64,000 nucleotides of DNA from Metellina segmentata (GCA_947359465.1 OX375876.1:81490359-81554358); one strand, 5' to 3'. Counted from the first letter of the stretch, positions 1 to 12,970 are shown. A program made the numbers and translations. The notes: generated by a model from the sequence alone, not told the origin.

Positions 1-1
1 C

Positions 2-1927
2 CAACCTAAGGTCAACTTAAGAAAAACCCCAATTGAAAAACAAGACCAAAAAGAACAGACAAGCAGAGGAAGACAAAGAAAGAACCAGAGAAGACCCCAC
101 TCAACTTCCCGAAAGCATCTAATGACAAGTTTGGTCATCGAAGCTAATGCAAGTGGAACTTCAAGAATTACACCTGGGACCTGGGTATTTGACACAGCGG
201 CGACTTCACACTTCTGTTGTGAAAGAAATCTGATGCTCAACTACAAGTTTATCAAAGGCACAGAGGTAGCTGTAGCAATCGGAGGTGTGACTTGCCCCGT
301 GGAAGGAACAGGCGAGGTGAAACTGGAATTCTACGTGAATGGTGAGATTGAAATTATAAAATTAACTAATGTTTTATATTCTCCCAAACTTAAACAAAAC
401 TTGATTTCTGGTAGTGTAATAGATAAAGCTGGTCATAATTTTGTCTGTGATCGAAATGTTTTAACTGTTTTTCATAAAGATGGTCGCAAATTGTTTTATG
501 CCAGAAGGCAAGGTGGTTTATACTATGTAAAGCCTAACTATCCTAAAAGTATAGTATCAAATATACCTAAAAAGGATTTAAAACCTAAAGTTAACCTTTC
601 AACCTCTTCATTAAATGATTTAAATATTTGGCATAAAAGATATTGTCACATTAATACTAAGTACATTGTAAATACTAGTAATAGTGAAAGTGTAAAAGGT
701 TTACCCAAATTTAAGAATGATAATATTAAATGTGAGCCATGCAAGATCGCCAAATCACGCCGTAAATCATTTAAACCGATCGGGAAAATAAGGTCAAACA
801 AACCATTAGAATTAATTCACATGGATCTTTGTGGCCCAATGCAAAATACTGCAATTGGCGGATACCGCTATTTTCTTTCGATCACTGATGACTTTTCAAG
901 AAAAGTTACAACTTACCCAGTAAAAGAAAAGAGGGATGTTTCGAAATGTTTTCGTAGTTATCAAAATCGAGTTGAACGTTATCTGAATTCTAAAATTGTA
1001 TGTGTTCGAACAGATAACGGATTGGAATTTTGTAACTCTGAGTTTGAAGCTTTATTTGAGGAACAAAGTATTAGAGCCGAACGCACTAATACTTATACCC
1101 CTGAACAAAATGGTGTTTCAGAGCGTTATAATTACACAGCAATGGATGGTGTTAAAACCATGTTGAATGATAGCGGTCTGGGAAATCACTTTTGGGTGGA
1201 GGCATTATTTTGTTTCACTTATGTATGGAACCGAATTTGCCATGGCCAACAAAAACTGACTCCTTTCGAACTTTTTAGTGGTAATAAACCGTCAGTTAAA
1301 CACTTTAAAATTTTCGGAACGACTGCATTTTTGGGTATTCCCAGACAGCACAGACGTAAGCTTGATATGAGAGCTAAGAAGGGAATTATGGTTGGCTATG
1401 CCCAAAGAACCAGAGGATATAGAATCTGGCTTCCTACTGAAAGAAAAATAATAGAAACTATTAACGTAAGTTTCGCCGAGGATGTTGGTGATAGCAGTGG
1501 AGCAGTACTGGACACTCCTAAAACTTTTTCTTTAAAATGTGACTATCCAACATCTGACTCCGATACGGATCAGGAACCTAATAAAAGTGATTCTAAAGAT
1601 TCGAGTAGTGAATCGGAATTTAAATTGGAACCTAAACCGGGAACTAGTAAAAGTGAAGTAACACAACCAGTTTCCCCCGTAAAATTTTTACTTATAAGGA
1701 AAGTCGTACCTCGAAAGAAGGGTTCGAGAATCGATGTCTACTATTATATTTCTGGGAGTAAAACGAGATTGCGTTCACAAAACGATGTCAGGAAATTCTG
1801 TGAAGCAAATAATCTACCGTATAATATGGAAAGATTTGATTTCCAAGGTAGAAATGCTCATACTGAAAAGATTAAATTAGAACCTGAAGAGATCAAACTT
1901 TCTCAAACTAATATTTCTGAAGCATGA
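2..1927 (+). pseudogene. copia gag C-terminus, protease and integrase
   Basis: Frame 2 is open from the window edge; the first part is a basic, Q/K/R-rich gag tail. An aspartic protease follows with the motif WVFDTAATSHF (about nt 182-214). Then comes the GAG pre-integrase zinc region (WHKRYCHIN ... CEPCKIAK, an HHCC arrangement). The integrase core shows D in IHMDLCGPM, D in VRTDNGLEF and E in PEQNGVSERYN. The tail is acidic and serine-rich, then basic. A TGA at 1925-1927 ends the frame, but the same frame continues straight into the reverse transcriptase, so the stop is a break rather than a natural end. The zinc knuckle of gag is not in the window. Confidence 0.92.
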
Positions 1928-2476
1928 CTAGATATTACAATCCCAAATTGTTATAATGATACTTTGAGATCACCTCAAACTAACGAGTGGCGTAAAGCTA
2001 TGTTAGATGAGATTTCAGTCATGAATAACCGAAAAGTCTGGAACCTGGTACAAAAACCTCCTAACAATAAAGTAATAGGTTGCCGTTGGATTTTTACAGT
2101 CAAAAGTGACGACAAGGGCAATATTGTTAGATATAAAGCTCGATTAGTTGCACAAGGCTTCAGACAAACTAAAGGTGTTCATTATGACGAGGTCTTCAGC
2201 CCGGTTGTGAATTTTGAAATTATAAGATTGTGTTTCTCAATTTTTGTATGTAAATTTCAATGGTCACACTGTCAAATTGACGTTAAATGTGCCTATTTAT
2301 ATGCATCACTTGATGAGAACATTCTCATGTCCCAACCTCAAGGTTTTGAAGATCCTAACAAACCTGATTATGTTTGTAAATTAAATAAAAGTATTTATGG
2401 ACTTCATCAATCAGGAAGAAATTGGTTTCAGGAAATACACAATGTATTAGAAAATCTTAAATTTCAAAAAAATTGA
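1928..2476 (+). pseudogene. copia reverse transcriptase, N-terminal half
   Basis: This stretch is in the same frame as the preceding integrase, separated only by the TGA. It carries the classic copia RT start (NEWRKAMLDEI, then VIGCRWIFTVK and YKARLVAQGF, YDEVFSPVV) and the first catalytic aspartate in QIDVKCAYL, followed by QPQGFEDP and LNKSIYGLHQSGRNW. It ends at a TGA at 2474-2476 directly after an A-rich run. The reading frame of the downstream YVDD part is shifted, so an indel in the homopolymer is the likely cause. Confidence 0.9.
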
Positions 2477-2477
2477 A

Positions 2478-3497
2478 TGGGCAAACTGTATTTATATTTT
2501 TGACGACAGTGTGGTACTTTTAATGTATGTTGATGACATAATTATCTTTGCTATAAATGAATCTTTAATATCTAATATTGTTCAAAAAATAAATCAACAA
2601 TTTGATATAAAAATTTTAGGAAAGACGCGAAAACTTTTAGGTGTCGAGTTTGAACAAGATGGTAAAACCCTACTGATTCATCAGGGTGAATATATAAATA
2701 AAATTTGTTTAACATATAAAAAGTACAACTATCCTCTTGTATCTTTACCAATTGCTGTTGGAACCATTTTATCTAAACAACAGTGCCCGAAATCAAATGA
2801 AGAAATTTCATTGATGTCAAAATTACCATACCGTAACTTGTTGGGTTGTTTAGCATTTTTAGCTATGAGGACTCGTCCTGATATAAGCTATGCTATAAAC
2901 ATATTGTCACAATTCCAATCTAACCCAGGTATTATACACTGGAATACCTTATTAAAATTGTTGGGTTATGTACATCAAACCAGTAACTATAAGTTAAATA
3001 TTTCTAATATAAATGATATAAATTTAAAATGTTTCAGTGATGCTGATTTTGCAGCCAATCGAGATGATCGTATCTCTATGGGTGGTTTAATTCTATTTAT
3101 TGATGAATCGCCAATTATGTGGCGTACTTTCAAGCAAAAATGCGTGAGTTTATCAACTTTAGAAGCAGAATACGTTTCTTTAACGGAGGCATCCAAAGAA
3201 CTCGTATGGATTATTCGTATTCTAAATGAACTGAAAAACTTAAACTTTTTGAAAGTAAACTTTGAAAGCCACCTATTGTGTGATAATCAAGCAGCTATAA
3301 ATTTTTCAAAATCATCTATAGAGAACCATCGCACTAAACACATTGATATCAAATTTCATTTTATTAGAAACTTGATTCTTGAAAACTTATTTACTTTAAA
3401 ATATGTAAATACAAAATCTAACTTGGCTGATTTGTTTACCAAACCATTACCGAAAGTAGGATTGAAATCACTAGTTGATAAGATATTTGTATTTTAA
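2478..3497 (+). pseudogene. copia reverse transcriptase C-terminal half and RNase H
   Basis: The catalytic YVDD box (LLMYVDDIII, about 2517-2546) opens this frame. The RT thumb follows, with KILGKTRKLLGVEF and the MRTRPDISYAIN block. A Ty1/copia RNase H domain ends it: FSDADFA, STLEAEYVSL, CDNQAAI and NHRTKHIDIKFH, then NLADLFTKPLP, which is the usual C-terminus of copia pol. The natural stop is TAA at 3495-3497. This segment is one frame away from the upstream half. Confidence 0.92.
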
Positions 3498-4034
3498 CAT
3501 ATTTGTAATATTTTTTGAATGTACTTATTTCTTTTTCATGTCTGACTGGCTACTGGCGAGATATCGTCCACTACTTTGGATGGATACAGCTGAGGCGTAC
3601 GAAAGGCTCCTAATACCTTCTCGGAAGGAATACAATTGTAATCTGCCATGGTACGAGGATGCTGTATGCAGCCAGGGCGGTGGTCGTTATTGAACCCCTC
3701 TTTTAGGAGGCCTATTTGGTCTATTTTTATTTTTGTTAGTCCGTAAAAATGTGTCCTCCATTTTTGCATAACAAATTTGCATGCCAGCCCGTCATGCTAT
3801 AATGAAAATTTTTCATGTATCTTTACAGAGAACTGTTTTTACTCTGTTATTACTTTTTGAATTTTTACAACATAAGATATTGTTGTGTGTTTCTGATTAT
3901 AAGAATTGACTCCAAGTCTTAAATATTATTAATCTTTGTTAAATTATTTTGTTAAAAGGTTAGTACGATTGATATTCAGAACTTTGAATTCTGGTATTTT
4001 TTTAAATGTTATTGGCTAGCAAAAGGCGGGCCAT
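3498..4034 (+). other. copia 3' untranslated segment and polypurine tract
   Basis: About 540 bp lie between the pol stop and the LTR, longer than in many copia elements. A GC-richer block at about 3540-3700 gives no recognisable protein. The last bases (4021-4030, AAAAGGCGGG) are purine-rich and directly precede the LTR, fitting a polypurine tract that primes plus-strand synthesis. Confidence 0.55.
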
Positions 4035-4394
4035 TGTTAGGAAAAACCTTCCTTTTTCTTTTAATTTTACTTAGCCAACATATTTTATTCGTACTTTATG
4101 CAAATCTTATCACGATTATGCAAATATTGTCACGTGATCTTCCATACTATCATATAAAAGCGGTTGCAATCTGTTGCACCAGTATTCCCGCTTTAATTCC
4201 CATTCTTGTTTGATCACGTACCCGCTTACTTGATCTCTTCGATCAAGTTATTAGATTTACTTTTAATGTAACTGTGTCGAATGTAATATTTTAACCTTAA
4301 ACTTAAATTCAATTATTATTTTCTTTGAATAAATTCTAGTTTGGATTTTTAAAGACTTCGTCATTCGTATTTATAGTAATTTACGTTCATATCA
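4035..4394 (+). repeat. copia 3' LTR (boundaries tentative)
   Basis: The segment starts TGTTAGG next to the polypurine tract and ends ATATCA, giving the canonical TG...CA termini. Inside are a TATA box (TATAAAAG, 4153-4160) and a poly(A) signal (AATAAA, 4328-4333) in the expected U3-R-U5 order. The 5' LTR is outside the window, so the end cannot be confirmed by comparison. The 3' boundary is the less certain one. Confidence 0.6.
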
Positions 4395-6443
4395 GCCTAA
4401 TAGATGAAAGTTTATTTCAATTCACTGCGTAGTTGCTCTAATTGATCTTAAAATTCAATCACTAACTCTTAAGAATGGAAAAATATTAAAAGTATCGAAT
4501 TAGTGATAAATGAGCCAAATTGGGCTTTTAGAAAGGAACGCAAAATGGAAAAGGTAATATCGTACCTTACTGCAGTTCCATGCTTGGCAACAGTACAAAC
4601 TTAATGTAATTAATCTGTCAATATTCAAATGTAAAATGGTAGCAAATATACATAAAACTGAGCAATCAAATGGTCTTCTACAAAGGCACACCAAGGATTT
4701 TATTCTGGAGAGGCTATATTCCAATATAAGCTTTCTTTTAGGCAACAGATTGATCTATTTAAAATTATTTGCAAAAGCAATAAGATTGAGTTATCCTTTT
4801 TAGCAATTTGATCATTTTCATTTAATAATTATTCACAAAATTAACAATTGTCATTAATTTTGATTAAACAAATAAACATTTATTTTCATTAAATAGCAAC
4901 TTAACCTTTGCAATGTATTCATTTTTCATTAAACTTTTAGAAAATGCTTCTAATTAATATAATACAGAAGACAATTTTATAAAAAACTATTTATATATAA
5001 CACACACACACAGACATACCTTTTACAACCAACATTTTAATTTCATTTTCATCATTTTGTTTTCATTTTTTTAGATGGACACTTTTTGGGTGGATAGTTT
5101 CTACAGATGGACACCTATGCACCATGCATGTTTCTGAATCAATTCTACCAACTAGTTTCTTAACAATGATATGTATTGATTTACATGGATAATATGAGTT
5201 TAACATTCTGATGATATATACACACTCAATTAATGCATTTGTTTCCAACAGCTACACGTGATAGTAAACAAAATTCAGAGCATCCTATTTTGAATTATGT
5301 TATTTCTTGAATGCAATGTATAATTATTTTAAGTTATACAAAATCAGTCGCTTTTGATTAAGTACTCTCCATTTTCAGAAGGAGCAGATCTATGCAAACT
5401 TTTTCCTGTACTGTCACAAAAAAAAACCTGAACCACTTCTCTTCATTCACTTTTTTTACATTAGAGAAAATTCAAATTGGCGTTTGACAGGAACTAACAT
5501 CTTCTATAAATTCAAAGTCATAAAACTTGCATACAGGATCATCTTCATATTAAATTGAGTAGCAACTTCATAATTTCCAATAGGAACCTATACACCAAAA
5601 TTTAACTTCAGATACCAAATTTCATGTCATTAGGTCTTACTGTTTCTAAGTTATGAGAACAGAAAGATTGGAGCTCCTAATGTTAAAACACTTTCTTGGA
5701 CTTTTATGAATATCTTCCTAGATAATATTTTTATCGTGAATACAAATAAAAGGCACCTCAAATTTTATTTTGAAAATAGTTTTTAGTATGCAATAATAAT
5801 AATTAAATTAATGTTTGAAAAAATTATGAATTGGAACCTTATTATATTTTGATGGATATCGATTCAGGACATCTAGTATAACCATGAAAAATTTAAGCTC
5901 TCATTTCGATTATTAGTTTTTAAGTTACATTAAATTTTCCATATTATTGCGATTTTAGGGGACAACCAAAAGTTTAAATAGCATCTGCAAACCTCAGATA
6001 ATGATTCTCGAATTGTTTCCAATTACAGATTACACATAATAATGTAATTCTCAAATTGTTTGCAGTTGTGTAATAAATATAATATTTCTTAAATTGCTGA
6101 AAAATACATTGGAAATTTGGACATACAAAAATTGGATATTTGAGTAGCTATAACTACAATTAATCTAGATCTACAAATAGCGACTTTCTATGTCGAGATG
6201 ATCCTAAACTTGATACAAATTTTATGATTGAATATCTAGGGATATAAAGTTAGTAAAGTAATGAAATTTCATATTAAGACTAATTTAAAGATGCAGAATC
6301 TGACTATGCCATCAAAACATGTTGTTTTCATTAGATATTTTGTTGCTTGTACAAAATTTGATATAAAGGCGTCCCTTATGCAATTTTTTTGAATTTGTAG
6401 AGGACGTTATTCCTTATTGAATACCTTCGAATTTGCTCTAGTA
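4395..6443. other. AT-rich intergenic stretch, nothing recognised
   Basis: No protein similarity, tRNA or clear inverted repeat was found. Only short chance reading frames and a (CA)n run near 5000 are visible. Confidence 0.5.
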
Positions 6444-7479
6444 TAAACAGTGCTCGAAATAAAGTAGGTGATTCTGGTTTTGTTCTATGACTGTACTTGC
6501 AATAGTTATTATCATAAAATGTTATAACTTTTTACAATATCAGGACTCAATTTTATGCTTTTTCTTTGATTAGGAATGGATTATTTCCCTTCAGTTTTTT
6601 ATTTTTGTGTCATTTTTAATAAATACTCTGGTGTTGAAATAAATCTTTTTTGCTCGAATGTTCACAAATCTGTACTAATGTAAGAATTGGGATTTTTTAA
6701 ATGAAGCATTTAAAATTTAACTTTTTCATCCTAAATTTGCAGTCTGGATAAGTATAATTTTGTGGCTTTTAACATTTGTAATGTAACTCTGAAAATTTGT
6801 AAAATTTAAGTAATTTCAACATCTATATCCTTAGGCCACATTCACGTGAGGCGTTTCAGAGTGTTTCTAACTCAAGTTTCTATCTTTGCGACCTTGAAGT
6901 GTGGGTTTTTATGTGCCTCATGTGAACTGGGCCTTGGCAGCAAACAGTTATATTTTTGACAGTAGAGTTTTGTAACTGTTTTCTTTTTTACTTAACCTAC
7001 TCATTTTAACAAGAAATATATGCAAAACTTAACAGCAATTGTTCAGTTTATCTGTTCTACCACTACTGTGGGATCACTATAATGAGTCTTTGTTAGGAAT
7101 TAGAATCGTAACTGATAGATTCACTGAAGAAAAACAGTTTATGCGTCAGAATTTTCTACAAAAAAATACTCAATTTTGTCATAGCCAAATTTGATCTGAT
7201 CATGATTTGTTACTAAACATTTTCAAAAAAAAAAAAATTAACAATTGTGTTTTATGAATGAGACAGTGATAAAAACGAAGCTTATTCAAATCGCGATTTC
7301 AGCACTTATATCCTTTTTCAGGTATTTGACGTCATGAACGTTGATTTGCATATGAAGTTTTCTTCTATTTTCTGCTGTACTTTAGACTATGGCTGTTTTG
7401 TTTTGCATTAATTTTGAGTAGAATTATTTGCATAATTTCGTTAAAACCAGGTGCTCCTATAATTTTTTTGAGCAGTGTA
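6444..7479. mobile_element. Tc1/mariner-like non-autonomous element
   Basis: The left end (TAAACAGTGCTCGAAATAAA at 6444) and the reverse complement of the right end (TACACTGCTCAAAAAAATTA, ending at 7479) form an imperfect inverted repeat about 40 bp long. Both begin with TA, and both continue into a shared CTGGTTTT. The interior of about 1 kb has no transposase reading frame. The TIR style (short CAGTGCTC-type ends at TA) resembles Tc1/mariner. The TIR is degraded, so the call is moderate. Confidence 0.4.
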
Positions 7480-7484
7480 GTTCA

Positions 7485-7857
7485 AGACAACTGCATAACA
7501 ACTTTCGACAACAAACTCAATGAAAAAGTGTATGGGTGGCTCGAGTGCTGAAGAAATGTACACACAAATAACATGCTGGGTATTCAATTTCCAAAGTAGC
7601 GCTCACATTTCGAGTCAAAATTTGCCAAAGTTTTCATTTGAATTCTAAATTGTCCGAGTTCTGAATCAAGAGGTACTATATAACTTAGCATTTTACAAAT
7701 TTAAATTTGAAAAATATTTTTTTGTAATATATTTTGTAAACAATCCCTTCTGCTAGGACACATGTTTTTATTGTTACGAACGAAGTGAGAATGAGCTAAC
7801 AATAAGGATTGTGAAGCAATCCTCCTGGGGTTGGCGAGCGTTTGTATTACATACTAG
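7485..7857 (+). mobile_element. Helitron-like 3' end, copy 1
   Basis: It matches 61545-61920 over most of its length: shared CTAGGACACATG, a GGTGGCTCGAGTGC block and a stem-loop GGATTGTGAAGCAATCC. A CTAG sits at 7854-7857. Helitron 3' ends carry a short hairpin followed by CTRR. This copy is more decayed than the one at 61.5 kb and lacks a clear hairpin right before CTAG. Confidence 0.45.
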
Positions 7858-8629
7858 CAGAATTACCCTGCGTTACTCGAGTTGAACTGGTTAACTACTT
7901 CCCCTTTTGTGAATAAATTGTAATTCCTATTCATTACATGGAACAACATGGTACAGTTGTTAAATACACAATTTCACAAATGTAAATAAATGTTATGTTT
8001 AACATTTGATTTTACATTTTTGTAGCATTAAAATTCTTAGTAAGAAAGAAAAGTCTCTAGAGTGCACCAATGTTACCCAGAATGCATAGAATAGTCGAGG
8101 ATATACATATAAATTCCTTCTATGTCAGTTAAAAACAGAAGCATATTTCCCAAAATTATTATACAATGATTAAAAATGTTTTTTAAAAACTAATTAAATC
8201 AATACTTACCTTGATTAGATATTGAAAGAAAAACATTAAATTGAAAAATCCAGAAATATTTCTTGAAACAGATTTTAAAAAGCTTCAAATGAAAAGTATC
8301 TGCTTTTTTACAACAAAATAGTCTTGGAATATAATAAACACAATTTTTTTTTTAAAGCAAACGATTAAAAAGATACCAAGGTTGCAATATTAGCCACCAG
8401 TCCCATTTAAAAGGGGCTTTGTACTGTATATTTTATTTATAATATTGTATTCTCTTTGTCGTCTGTCCAAAGTATTCAGAATTTTTCTATGTTTTGTAAA
8501 GAAAAAGAAATAAGGCTGTGTGCGTGTGTAAGCTATTAGAATTTAAATTCTGTAAAAATAGTTTTGGAAAATATGATTGAATTTTCATCAGCACTGGTAA
8601 AACAATCCAAGTAATCGTAATACAAAATA
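7858..8629. other. AT-rich stretch, nothing recognised
   Basis: No supported gene or repeat structure was seen between the Helitron-like end and the pogo-like terminus. Confidence 0.45.
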
Positions 8630-8902
8630 AAGAGACTGGGGACACTTGATCCCAAAGGAGACTTGATCCCTAGTGTAAAAAACAGCAATAATAAAGATAA
8701 TTAAGTCTTGTAAACTGGTAACACTGATAGTTATTCCTAGTCAACAAATCTGGCAAAAGAATTTCTTTCAGCTATGTTTGTTTTTACTATAAAAGATTGT
8801 TTGATTTCCTGAATTTGAACTTTTTTTATAGTAAATGCTTTAAGTTTTTTATTTTTAACTTATTATAGCTAAAGTAATAATATTTCATACTGCCTTTTCT
8901 TA

Positions 8903-9660
8903 TCTCTACTATTACAAAAGGAAGTATTTGTTTCTCTCTTTCTCGGCTGCAAAATCCTGACGATCTATGGCACTTACAGCAATGAGATTTGCACACAGGT
9001 AATCCGAATTTTTTGCAATTTTTGACTCGCGGTGAACTTTAAAATTCAATCTAGAAGATTTTAAAATTAATTTAATAGTTTTATTCTCCATTGGGTTCTT
9101 CAACATGTTTCTTCCGAGAAAGAAGAAACACCAAAATCTAGACTTTTCTACCAACAAGACCTTGCTATCAGCCTTGGAACTATGCAAAGTTTTTTTCATT
9201 GCAGGGAACTTGGAGAAAATTATTTTTTTCATTTCCCCTTTGATTTTGCGAGGAGGAATGATTTTCCAGCCAGACAATAAATCTTTTAAATGGACTCACT
9301 TAGTTATTTTTCCTATTTCCTAGACCATTAAAGATTGAGTAAAAATTTTAACGGATTTGGAATCTGCGGAAAATTTCACGTTAGATCAATACCTAAAAAT
9401 GTGATTTTCTATAAACAAATAATTTTTTTAATTGAATATATCTTTTATATTTTCGCAAGAGATTGTGGCGTCACGTGAAACAGATTGCATCTTCTGCCCT
9501 TCGAGTTAAAAAAAAGAACAGATTACATTGAGAGCAAAAAATATAAAATATTTTGACTGGGATTGTCAATTATTTTTCATAAAATCGAAATCGCTAAAGA
9601 TAGATTGAAAATTTCAAAAGATTTGAAATCTGTGGAAAATTTTGCACCAGATTAATAACT
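8903..9660 (+). mobile_element. Helitron-like 5' fragment
   Basis: It begins ATCTCTACTATTACAAAAGG, nearly the same start as at 58058 (ATCTCTACTATTAAAAAGGA). It then shares long similar stretches with 58960-59580, for example TCTGCGGAAAATTTC, GATTTTCT and the block around TGAGATTTG-CACAC-GGTAATCCGAATTTTTT. A TC start preceded by A is typical of Helitrons. There is no clear 3' end here, so this copy is 3'-truncated or further rearranged. Confidence 0.45.
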
Positions 9661-9916
9661 TACATCACGGCGTTGCACGTGGTGTTGGTTTGCGAATGCA
9701 GCTTGGATCGATATGCAAAAATGTGACCGGAAATATGCATTTTAAAATCCTAAACTATGCACTAAAATCCCAAAATCAGCGAAATTGCAAAAAAAAAATT
9801 TCATTCTTACAAAAAGGACAGTGAGGAGGATAAAGTGAAATTAAACCACACACTTTCTCTCAATTAATTCACAATTTTGAGTAATATTGTTAAAATGAGT
9901 TAAATAATGAGTAAAA

Positions 9917-10840
9917 TTGAGTAATATTGTTAGCAATATACCTCCACATACATCACACAAATTGCAGCCACTGGATCGTTCTGTATTTGCACCACTGAAA
10001 AGATGTTTTAATGTAGCTGCTCAAGATTGGATGTCTAATCATCCTGTTCAAAAAATTACCATCTATCAAATTGCAGAGTTAATTGGAATTGTTTTTTCAA
10101 AAGCTATGGCTCCAAACATCATAAATGGTTTATGGTATTTGTCATTTAAACAGAAATGTGTTTTCAGAAGATGAATTCTTGTTGTCCTATATCACTGACA
10201 CACCTTTAACACCAAAACAAAAACAAGCATGGATACTTCATTCCAAGAAACGCCAATCATTTTTTCACCAGAAGACATCCAACCATATCCAAAAGCTTCA
10301 ACATCTAAAGCAGGAAATTCACAAAAAAGAAGGAAAAAGGGATCAACAAAAATCTTGAGATACCCCCGTAAAGAAACAGATAGAAGAAAAACACGAGCGA
10401 GAAATGAAAAAGAATCAAAAGCTAAGAAAAAACATTCCTCTACTTCAAATTTAAAAAGCAAAAATGTGAAAAGTAAATGTATATTGACGATTCATCGGAA
10501 AGTGATAGCAATTATAGTGTTTACGATTCAACAGAAGCAGTTGATGAAAATGAAGACACTCAAGATGTATCTTTTAATGAGAACGATTTTGTAATTGTGA
10601 AATTTCCAGGGGGAAAAAATAAATTATCACTTTGTTGGAAAAATCAAGAAAAAAATTTCTGTTTCTTAATTTGAAATCAACTTTTTGAAGAAAAAAAAGG
10701 GATTAAGTGTTAATCAGTTTATATATCCTGAAAAAGCTGACAAAAGAATTGTTGATAAAGAGGATTCTGTTAAAAAGTTGCCAAAACCTACCATGTTAGG
10801 TGAAACACTCTGAACGGCAACAGTTTTGACATTTCATGTT
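9917..10840 (+). pseudogene. pogo/Tigger-type transposase remnant
   Basis: The C-terminal part of a DDE_1 (pogo-group) transposase can be read across several frames. PPHTSHKLQPLDRSVFAPLKR (about 9940-10000) is the hallmark end of the DDE domain. The following TIYQIAELIG, FSKAM and EFLLSYITDTP correspond to the usual downstream part. The acidic/basic tail with NENDFVIVKFPG and, further on, PEKADKRIVD ... KLPKPTMLG is the familiar end of arthropod pogo proteins. At least three frame changes and the loss of the N-terminal DNA-binding half show it is dead. It sits inside the pogo-like TIRs at 8630-13401. Confidence 0.8.
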
Positions 10841-10867
10841 TTGAAACTATTCACTAGTTTTTTTTAA

Positions 10868-10885
10868 CCCGCGAGCACGCGCGCC
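10868..10885 (+). repeat. piggyBac left TIR
   Basis: 18 bp, identical to the reverse complement of the right TIR and adjacent to TTAA. Confidence 0.97.
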
Positions 10886-10900
10886 GGGTATCTCATACCC
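10886..10900 (+). promoter_or_regulatory. piggyBac internal palindrome 1
   Basis: GGGTATCTCATACCC abuts the left TIR. It has the same GGGTAT(N3)ATACCC form as two other sites in the element, so it is a candidate transposase-binding site (inference). Confidence 0.6.
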
Positions 10901-11046
10901 GAGAGCGCATTAGAACTTCGATATGCCTTGCCCCTTTTTTCCAAAATGGTTGGAACTCTGTGTAGCTGAGTTCAAGGTCACATACTATCAGTTCAGAGGG
11001 CAAGTGGCGATATTGGTATTTCCTGTTTCTAAAAATAGAGACTTTC

Positions 11047-11061
11047 GGGTATCAGATACCC
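11047..11061 (+). promoter_or_regulatory. piggyBac internal palindrome 2
   Basis: GGGTATCAGATACCC lies about 57 bp before the transposase start. Its flanks (CTTTC before, ACGCGCCTTCTCG after) match those of the third site, giving a longer direct repeat. Confidence 0.6.
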
Positions 11062-11117
11062 ACGCGCCTTCTCGAGTGACTGCATTTTTCGCTGCGTATT
11101 CCTTCTCTTAGGTCGGC

Positions 11118-12854
11118 ATGGCGCGGTACCTAAGCTATGATGATGAAATGAAACGGCTTCGATATTTGATTGACACAGTATCCTCAGATGATGATTCGTT
11201 TAGTTAAGATGAGGAAGAGGTTGCAATGAACGATGAGCAATGTGATGATGGTATTTCTCCCCCTGAAAGTGATGAAACCGATGATGAATATTCACAAAGT
11301 CCCCGTTCTGTGGATGACACAGAATATTATTCGGGAAAAAGCGGAACGAAATGGATGAAAAAGAAGTTTCGAACCAATGTCCGAGTACCAGCAAAAAATA
11401 TTGTGACTAAACTACCAGGAAACTCTAATGGTTCTAAACATGTTTCATCACCTTTTGAGTCGTGGAATCTTCTTATAGATGATTCGATGATAGAAGTTCT
11501 TGTAGATTGTACAAATATTTACATAGAATCAATTCAAGAAAGATTTGTTCGAGAACGAGATGCAAATCGAACAAATCAAGCTGAAATCAAGGCACTTCTA
11601 GGATTGCTCTACATTAGTGGGATTCATAAATCATCCCATGTGAATGTAAAGGATTTATGGGCAATAGATGGGACAGGAATGGAAATTTTCCGTCTGACAA
11701 TGTCTTACAAGAGATTTCTTTTCCTGATTAGATGTCTTCGTTTCGACGACATTCGCAGCAGACAAAGCAGAAGAGATTTTGACAAACTAGCTCCCATCAG
11801 AGAATTTTTTGAGAAATTCGTTGAAAATTGTCAAAAATCGTATAACATCGGAGAATATGTTACGATCGACGAAAAGTTAGAGCCGTTTAGGGGAAGGTGT
11901 GCCTTTAGGCAATATATTCCAAATAAACCTGCCAAGTATGGAATTAAAATTTTTGCCCTGGTTGATTCCAGGGTTTTCTATACTTGGAAAATGGAAGTTT
12001 ATGTAGGTAAGCAACCAATTGGACCATTTCAAGTTGACAACAGCTCGAGCGCTGTTATAAAGCGTTTAATGTGCCCTATTTATAACTCTGGACGGAATTT
12101 GACTGTAGATAATTGGTACACCGATTACCAACTATCCCAATTTCTTTTGAAGAAGAAAATCACTCTTGTTGGCACTATGAGGAAAAATAAAAGAGATATT
12201 CCCCCCGAATTTGTGATGGCTAAGAATAGGCCTATATATTCTTCTCTATTTGGCTACCAAAAAGAAACTACTCTGGTCTCTTACATCCCGAAAAAAAATA
12301 AAAGCGTCATTTTATTGTCCACCATGCACAATGATGACAAAATCGACGAATCTACGGGTGAGTTAAAAAAGCCAGATATTATCAGCTTTTATAATATGTC
12401 AAAAGGGGCAGTCGATGTAGTAGATGAAATGGGAGCTGCTTATTCTACTGCTAGAATAGCGAAAAGATGGCCGATGGTGATCTTTTTCGCTTTGTTAAAT
12501 GTTTCTGCAATCAATGCCAGAATCATTTTGTTGTCAACCGAAGATCCTCCATCTGAATTTCGCACAAGGAGATCATTCCTAAAATCTCTGGGGAAAAAGC
12601 TTTTAGAAGAGCACGTTAATATGAGACGACAGCAAAAAATGCTTCCCTTATCATTGAAGAATATACTTCAAAAAAGTAGCTCAGAAATAGAAGAACCGAA
12701 AGCAAAGAGAATAAAACTAACATACAAAAGATGTGCAGATTGCCCGAGTAAAAAGGACAGAAAAACGAAGCACTGTTGCTTTAAATGTAACAAAAGTATC
12801 TGCATGGAGCATATGTCCCCAGTATGCAAAACTTGTAAAAATGAATGTAAGTAA
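11118..12854 (+). pseudogene. piggyBac transposase, one premature stop
   Basis: Frame from ATG 11118 is open to TAA 12852-12854 (578 codons) except for a TAA at 11205-11207, codon 30, inside an acidic SSDDDSFS-stop-DEEE stretch typical of piggyBac N-termini. A downstream ATG at 11226 gives 542 residues without interruption. On that numbering the catalytic aspartates are D215 (VTIDEKLEPFRG), D295 (LTVDNWYTD) and D397 (GAVDVVDEMG), and the conserved KRWPM is at 413-417. The C-terminal cysteine/histidine-rich domain (C503 to C541) is complete. The protein cuts and pastes DNA at TTAA. Reinitiation at 11226 could still give a protein lacking only the acidic leader. Confidence 0.93.
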
Positions 12855-12970
12855 ATAATATTTTTCTGTATATTTGTTGATATTATTTCATTGTTTTATG
12901 TCCCATTTAATTTATAGAATTGGTAAATGTAAGCATGTTGTGACGCGTAAGAAGCGCAGCACTACCTTTC

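Larger units (their letters stand above)
1..4394 (+). mobile_element. Ty1/copia LTR retrotransposon, 5' end outside window
   Basis: Seen: coding order protease, integrase, reverse transcriptase, RNase H, which is the Ty1/copia (not gypsy) order, followed by a purine-rich tract and an LTR-like terminus. The 5' LTR, primer-binding site and most of gag lie before base 1. The coding frame is broken by one in-frame TGA (1925-1927) and by a frame change in an A-run near 2466-2473, so this copy cannot make a full polyprotein. The frame is otherwise well preserved, so the decay looks recent. Confidence 0.93.

Noticed and set aside
3475..3693. Reading frame after copia pol as a possible envelope gene
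   Set aside because: 72 codons, no signal peptide or transmembrane pattern, overlaps the end of pol.
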